Made by a program: the position numbers and the translations under genes
Shown here: positions 55,495-58,827 of the stretch, in pieces
Position numbering within the stretch: the stretch's first letter is position 1
Layout of the letters: each line of letters begins with the position of its first letter
Assembly (NCBI RefSeq): GCF_003385395.1
Contig: NZ_QNUG01000022.1
Span: 1-58,827, forward strand
DNA from: Epilithonimonas hispanica
GTDB taxonomy: Bacteria > Bacteroidota > Bacteroidia > Flavobacteriales > Weeksellaceae
Length of the DNA: 58,827 nucleotides
Reading direction: 5' to 3'
Notes under the pieces: generated by a model
What the model saw: only the letters and a program-made list of their open reading frames with translations
What the model was told of the DNA's origin: nothing
The model's database searches: none

Positions 55495-56655
55495 ATGAGA
55501 AAAACAAGTATCAACCTGATAATTCTTTTTGCCGTTTTATGTATTTTCGGGTGCAATAAAAAAGAAAATCAATCAAAAACTCAACCGGAAACAATGGAAA
55601 ACATACAGGTTTCAGATTATGGAGTCACGTCAAAAGGCGATTCCATCAAAAAATATACTTTGACCAACAAAAACGGGATGAAGCTGGAAGTCATTAACTT
55701 CGGTGGAATTATCACTTCACTTACCGCTCCCGACAAGAACGGAAAATACGAAGATGTCGTTTTAGGATTTACAAAGCCTGAAGATTATTTCAACGGAAAT
55801 CCTTACTATTTTGGAGCATTGATTGGCCGTTACGGAAACAGAATTGCCAATGCCAAATTTACATTGGAAGGCAAATCGTATGACATCGACAAAAATGACG
55901 GACCAAACAGTCTTCACGGCGGAAAAGAAGGGTTTCATACCAAATTCTGGAATATTGAACCAGTGAAAGATACAAAATTCCCGACTTTGAAACTGACTTA
56001 CACCAGCGCAGACGGTGAAGAAGGCTATCCTGGAAAATTAACGACAACCGTTTTGTATACTTTGACAGATGATAATGCTTTGGAAATTTCTTACGAAGCG
56101 GAAACCGATAAACCGACTGTTGTCAATCTTACCCAGCATTCGTATTTCAATCTTTCAGGGAATTTTTCAAAAGCCATTCTTGACCACGAATTGCAGATTA
56201 ATGCGGATAAATTTACACCAGTTAATGAAACTCTAATTCCTACAGGTGAGCAAAAAGCGGTGAAGGGAAGCGCATTTGATTTCACAGTTTCAAAAGCGAT
56301 TGGAAAAGATATCAATGCTGATGACGACCAACTGAAAAAAGGAAAAGGTTACGACCACAATTGGATTCTGAACGGAAGCGGATTGAGAAGCATTGCCAAA
56401 GTTTATCATCCTGAATCAGGAAGAGTAATGGAAGTTTTGACCGATGAACCGGGCGTTCAGTTCTATTCAGGAAACTTTTTGGATGGAAAATTCGATACCA
56501 AAACAGGTGGGAAAAATGAATTCAGAACAGGTTTTTGCTTGGAAACCCAGCATTTTCCGGATTCTCCAAATCAGACTTCTTTCCCTTCTACAGAACTGAA
56601 GCCGGGAGAGAAATACCAGTCGAAAACAATTTACAAATTCTCAGTTAAACAATAA
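55495..56655 (+). CDS. galM: Aldose 1-epimerase lipoprotein
   Basis: 386 residues. The N-terminus is a lipoprotein signal (LIILFAVLCIFGC, with Cys20). The rest is a full mutarotase: INFGGIITSLTAPDKNGKYEDVVLGF, YFGALIGRYGNRIANAKF with the substrate Arg, NSLHGGKEGFHTKFW with the catalytic His, NLTQHSYFNLSG with the second His, and GFCLETQHFPDSPNQTSFPS with the catalytic Glu. It interconverts alpha and beta anomers of the sugars released in the periplasm. It begins 20 bp after araA and ends 3 bp before the symporter gene. Confidence 0.95.
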   Translation: MRKTSINLIILFAVLCIFGCNKKENQSKTQPETMENIQVSDYGVTSKGDSIKKYTLTNKNGMKLEVINFGGIITSLTAPDKNGKYEDVVLGFTKPEDYFNGNPYYFGALIGRYGNRIANAKFTLEGKSYDIDKNDGPNSLHGGKEGFHTKFWNIEPVKDTKFPTLKLTYTSADGEEGYPGKLTTTVLYTLTDDNALEISYEAETDKPTVVNLTQHSYFNLSGNFSKAILDHELQINADKFTPVNETLIPTGEQKAVKGSAFDFTVSKAIGKDINADDDQLKKGKGYDHNWILNGSGLRSIAKVYHPESGRVMEVLTDEPGVQFYSGNFLDGKFDTKTGGKNEFRTGFCLETQHFPDSPNQTSFPSTELKPGEKYQSKTIYKFSVKQ

Positions 56656-56658
56656 AGT

Positions 56659-58386
56659 ATGGGAAATTTAGCAACTATTGATATCATCATATTTCTGATT
56701 TATTTTGTGGTGGTCGCCGGTTACGGAATCTGGATTTATAACAGAAAAAAGTCCGCAGCAACAGGCAGTAAAGATTATTTCCTGGCGGAAGGCTCACTCA
56801 CTTGGTGGGCGATTGGAGCAAGTTTGATTGCATCTAACATCTCAGCGGAACAGTTCATCGGGATGTCCGGTGAAGGATTTTTCGTGGGGGTAGCGGTGGC
56901 AGCTTACGAATGGATTGCAGCATTGGCGCTCATCATTATTGCCATTTGGTTCATTCCGATTTATCTTAAAAATAAAATCTACACTATGCCGCAATTTCTG
57001 GAAACCCGTTACAACAAATCGGTTTCCCTGATTATGGCGGTGTTCTGGCTGTTTTTATATGTGATTGTCAACCTGACTTCCATTCTTTATTTGGGTGCTT
57101 TGGCAATCGATACTTTATTGGGTGGCGGTCATCTTCATATCATTATGATTGGATTGCTTCTAATGGCATTATTAATAGGTCTTGGCGGTATGAAAGTAAT
57201 CGGTTACACCGACGTAATTCAGGTAGCGGTTTTGATTATCGGAGGTTTTGCTACGGTTTATATGGCGCTACAGATTGTTGACCAAAGAATCAACGGAGCG
57301 GCTGTAGGAAATGCTTTTGCAGGTTTTCAGACCTTGATGAACGAAGCACCGCAACATTTCAAATTAATGCTTGAAAAACCGGTTAAGACAACAACGACTT
57401 TAGCAATGCCTGAAAATCTGGATGTTCAGAAATATGTGGTTTTACCGGGATTGGCAATGTATTTTGCAGGACAGTGGATTGTTAATTTAAATTATTGGGG
57501 TTGTAACCAGTACATCACGCAAAGAGCTTTGGGAGCTGATTTGAAAACAGCAAGAACCGGGATTTTATTCGCAGGATTCCTTAAATTATTTATGCCGATT
57601 ATCGTAATGCTTCCAGGAATTGCAGCTTACGTTTTGTATACAAAAGGTCACTTACCTGGCTTTAACGGAGTGAAAGACGGAGCATATTCTGCAATATTAG
57701 GATTTTTGCCGGTTGGTCTGAAAGGTCTTGCTGTAGCGGCTTTGACGGCGGCAATTGTTGCTTCTTTGGCAGGGAAAGTCAACAGTATCTCAACGATTTT
57801 CACATTAGACATTTATAAAAAATATTTAAAGTCTGATGCAACGGAAATCCAAATGGTGAGAACCGGAAGATGGGCAATTATTATAGCAATGTTCGTTGCT
57901 TTGGCATTTACTTGGACCGATGCTTTGGGAATCGGTGGTGAAGGTGGTTTTACCTTTATTCAGAAATATACAGGATTTATCAGTCCGGGTGTTTTTGCGA
58001 TGTTCCTTTTGGGAATGTTCTGGAAAAGAACAACTGGAACTGCAGCTTTGGTGGGCGTAATTTTAGGATTCGTTCTGGCGATTTTCTTCAACAGTTTTGC
58101 TGTGGAAATTTTCGGAAAAGAAACCTGGTTATACACAGCTTTCACCTATGAAAAACTGGAAAATGGCGTAGTTCATACGATTACCGAAATTCCGTTCCTG
58201 ATTAATATGGGTTGGTCATTCTTCTTCACGGTTCTGACGATGGTTGGAATAAGTCTTGCCGGTCCGAAAGTGAACCCGAAAGCATTTGCCATCGATGCAT
58301 CAATGTTCAAAGTGGACAACAGAACATTGGTTTTAATTGTTGTAACATTACTTTTATTGACTGCACTTTACGTGAGATTCTGGTAA
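56659..58386 (+). CDS. Sodium:solute symporter (SSS family), pentose uptake
   Basis: 575 residues with about 14 hydrophobic segments. The family signature is visible: ATGSKDYFLAEGSLTWWAIGASLIASNISAEQFIGMSGEGF at TM1-2, then YTMPQFLETRYN, GGMKVIGYTDVIQVAVLIIGG, and NYWGCNQYITQRALGADLKTARTGILFAGFLKL. AALTAAIVASLAGKVNSISTIFTLDIYKKY fits the conserved TM9-region motif. It should import arabinose, xylose or galactose across the inner membrane with sodium. Position after galM and araA supports a pentose substrate, but the exact sugar is not readable. Confidence 0.93.
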   Translation: MGNLATIDIIIFLIYFVVVAGYGIWIYNRKKSAATGSKDYFLAEGSLTWWAIGASLIASNISAEQFIGMSGEGFFVGVAVAAYEWIAALALIIIAIWFIPIYLKNKIYTMPQFLETRYNKSVSLIMAVFWLFLYVIVNLTSILYLGALAIDTLLGGGHLHIIMIGLLLMALLIGLGGMKVIGYTDVIQVAVLIIGGFATVYMALQIVDQRINGAAVGNAFAGFQTLMNEAPQHFKLMLEKPVKTTTTLAMPENLDVQKYVVLPGLAMYFAGQWIVNLNYWGCNQYITQRALGADLKTARTGILFAGFLKLFMPIIVMLPGIAAYVLYTKGHLPGFNGVKDGAYSAILGFLPVGLKGLAVAALTAAIVASLAGKVNSISTIFTLDIYKKYLKSDATEIQMVRTGRWAIIIAMFVALAFTWTDALGIGGEGGFTFIQKYTGFISPGVFAMFLLGMFWKRTTGTAALVGVILGFVLAIFFNSFAVEIFGKETWLYTAFTYEKLENGVVHTITEIPFLINMGWSFFFTVLTMVGISLAGPKVNPKAFAIDASMFKVDNRTLVLIVVTLLLLTALYVRFW

Positions 58387-58424
58387 ATTTAAGGTATTAT
58401 AAAAAGGATGTCATTGAGGTAGTC

Positions 58425-58456
58425 ATGGTCGGAAAAAAAATCCGGCCATTTTTTAT
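58425..58456 (+). terminator. Terminator after the symporter gene
   Basis: ATGGTCGGA / TCCGGCCAT, a 9-bp stem with one G-T type pair, encloses an A-rich loop and is followed by TTTTTT. It overlaps the stop codon of the convergent transposase by a few bases. Confidence 0.75.
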
Positions 58457-58827
58457 GTTTTGGTTTTAAAAACTTTTGTAGGGTCTCCTCCTGCAAAAAC
58501 GATTAAAATAGCCGTAATCATATCTCGAAGTTCCATTGTTATTCGTCTTTTTGCGGTTTTGTACCCCAGATTATTTGTTTTTTTATAAATTAACAGAAGC
58601 ATCGAAGCAATCATGGTCATATAAACCATCACTTCAATACCGTTTTTATTGAGGGAAACAAGATGGCTTAAATTCAGTTCCTGTTTCATAAACCTGAAGA
58701 ACACCTCAATATCCCAGCGTTTTCTGTAATAATCGGCAATCTCTTTTGCCGAAAGTTCAAATTCGTTACTCAGGAACCAAAATTCTTTATCTGTTTTTTC
58801 ATTTTTTACGACTACCAGCCTAAATTC
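58453..58827 (-). CDS. IS4-family DDE transposase, 3' part (5' end outside window)
   Basis: The frame is open to the window edge, giving 124 C-terminal residues. It contains YYRKRWDIEVFFRFMK, an exact Y-(2)-R-(3)-E-(6)-K signature of IS4-type transposases, with the catalytic Glu. LSHLVSLNKNGIEVMVYMTMIASMLLLIYKK follows, as usual in the family. The protein end is intact. The terminal inverted repeat of the element was not identified. It must lie very close to the symporter terminator at 58425-58456, so the element probably inserted at or into it. Confidence 0.9.
   Translation of the reverse strand, partial: EFRLVVVKNEKTDKEFWFLSNEFELSAKEIADYYRKRWDIEVFFRFMKQELNLSHLVSLNKNGIEVMVYMTMIASMLLLIYKKTNNLGYKTAKRRITMELRDMITAILIVFAGGDPTKVFKTKT

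Overview
The window looks like chromosome from a low-GC member of the Bacteroidota, most likely Flavobacteriia and close to Chryseobacterium. The evidence is a SusC/SusD pair, GLPGLI-family proteins, a type IX secretion (T9SS) sorting tail, TAnnTTTG-type promoters and a Nudix-type sugar regulator. The genus is inferred from overall protein flavour and has not been tested.

Layout. (1) 1-2173: right part of an IS91-family element (tyrosine recombinase plus HUH transposase), cut by the window edge. (2) 2198-4062, minus strand: a small secreted six-cysteine protein followed by two GLPGLI-family secreted proteins. Upstream lies an unusual array of 53-bp and 11-bp tandem repeats (4416-4631). (3) 5084-10000: a large TPR protein and an outer-membrane beta-barrel protein. 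(4) 10073-11819: a tRNA-Arg(TCG), its terminator, the 3' remnant of a large serine recombinase, and about 0.9 kb of AT-rich non-coding DNA. This looks like the scar of an integrative element. (5) 11820-58386: a 46-kb xylan/arabinoxylan utilization locus. (6) 58453-end: the 3' end of an IS4-family transposase on the minus strand.

How the locus works. A Nudix-type regulator is followed by xylulokinase, xylose isomerase and one SusCD pair. Next come side-chain and backbone enzymes: GH95, two GH43, a double CE1 esterase, GH31, three GH43-CBM6 proteins interleaved with a GH27, then GH97, GH115, GH30, GH3 and GH51. The locus ends with arabinose catabolism (araB, araD, araA), a mutarotase lipoprotein and a sodium/sugar symporter. 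The enzyme set fits a heavily decorated glucuronoarabinoxylan: arabinose, methylglucuronic acid, acyl esters, galactose and possibly L-galactose and alpha-xylose caps. Xylose and arabinose would both end in the pentose phosphate pathway.

Main observations. (a) A shared operator-like palindrome, AAGTGTWA-N3-TWACAYTT, occurs in full, degenerate or compact form in front of the regulator, GH95, CE1, GH30, GH3 and araB genes, which suggests one regulon. (b) Two genes are broken as written. GH31 has a -1 frameshift in a short A run. GH30, the only endo-xylanase candidate and the only protein with a T9SS tail here, has an in-frame TAG where a Trp codon is expected. (c) Several families of short palindromic repeats fill the gaps between genes, and one appears inserted in frame inside the IS91-associated recombinase.
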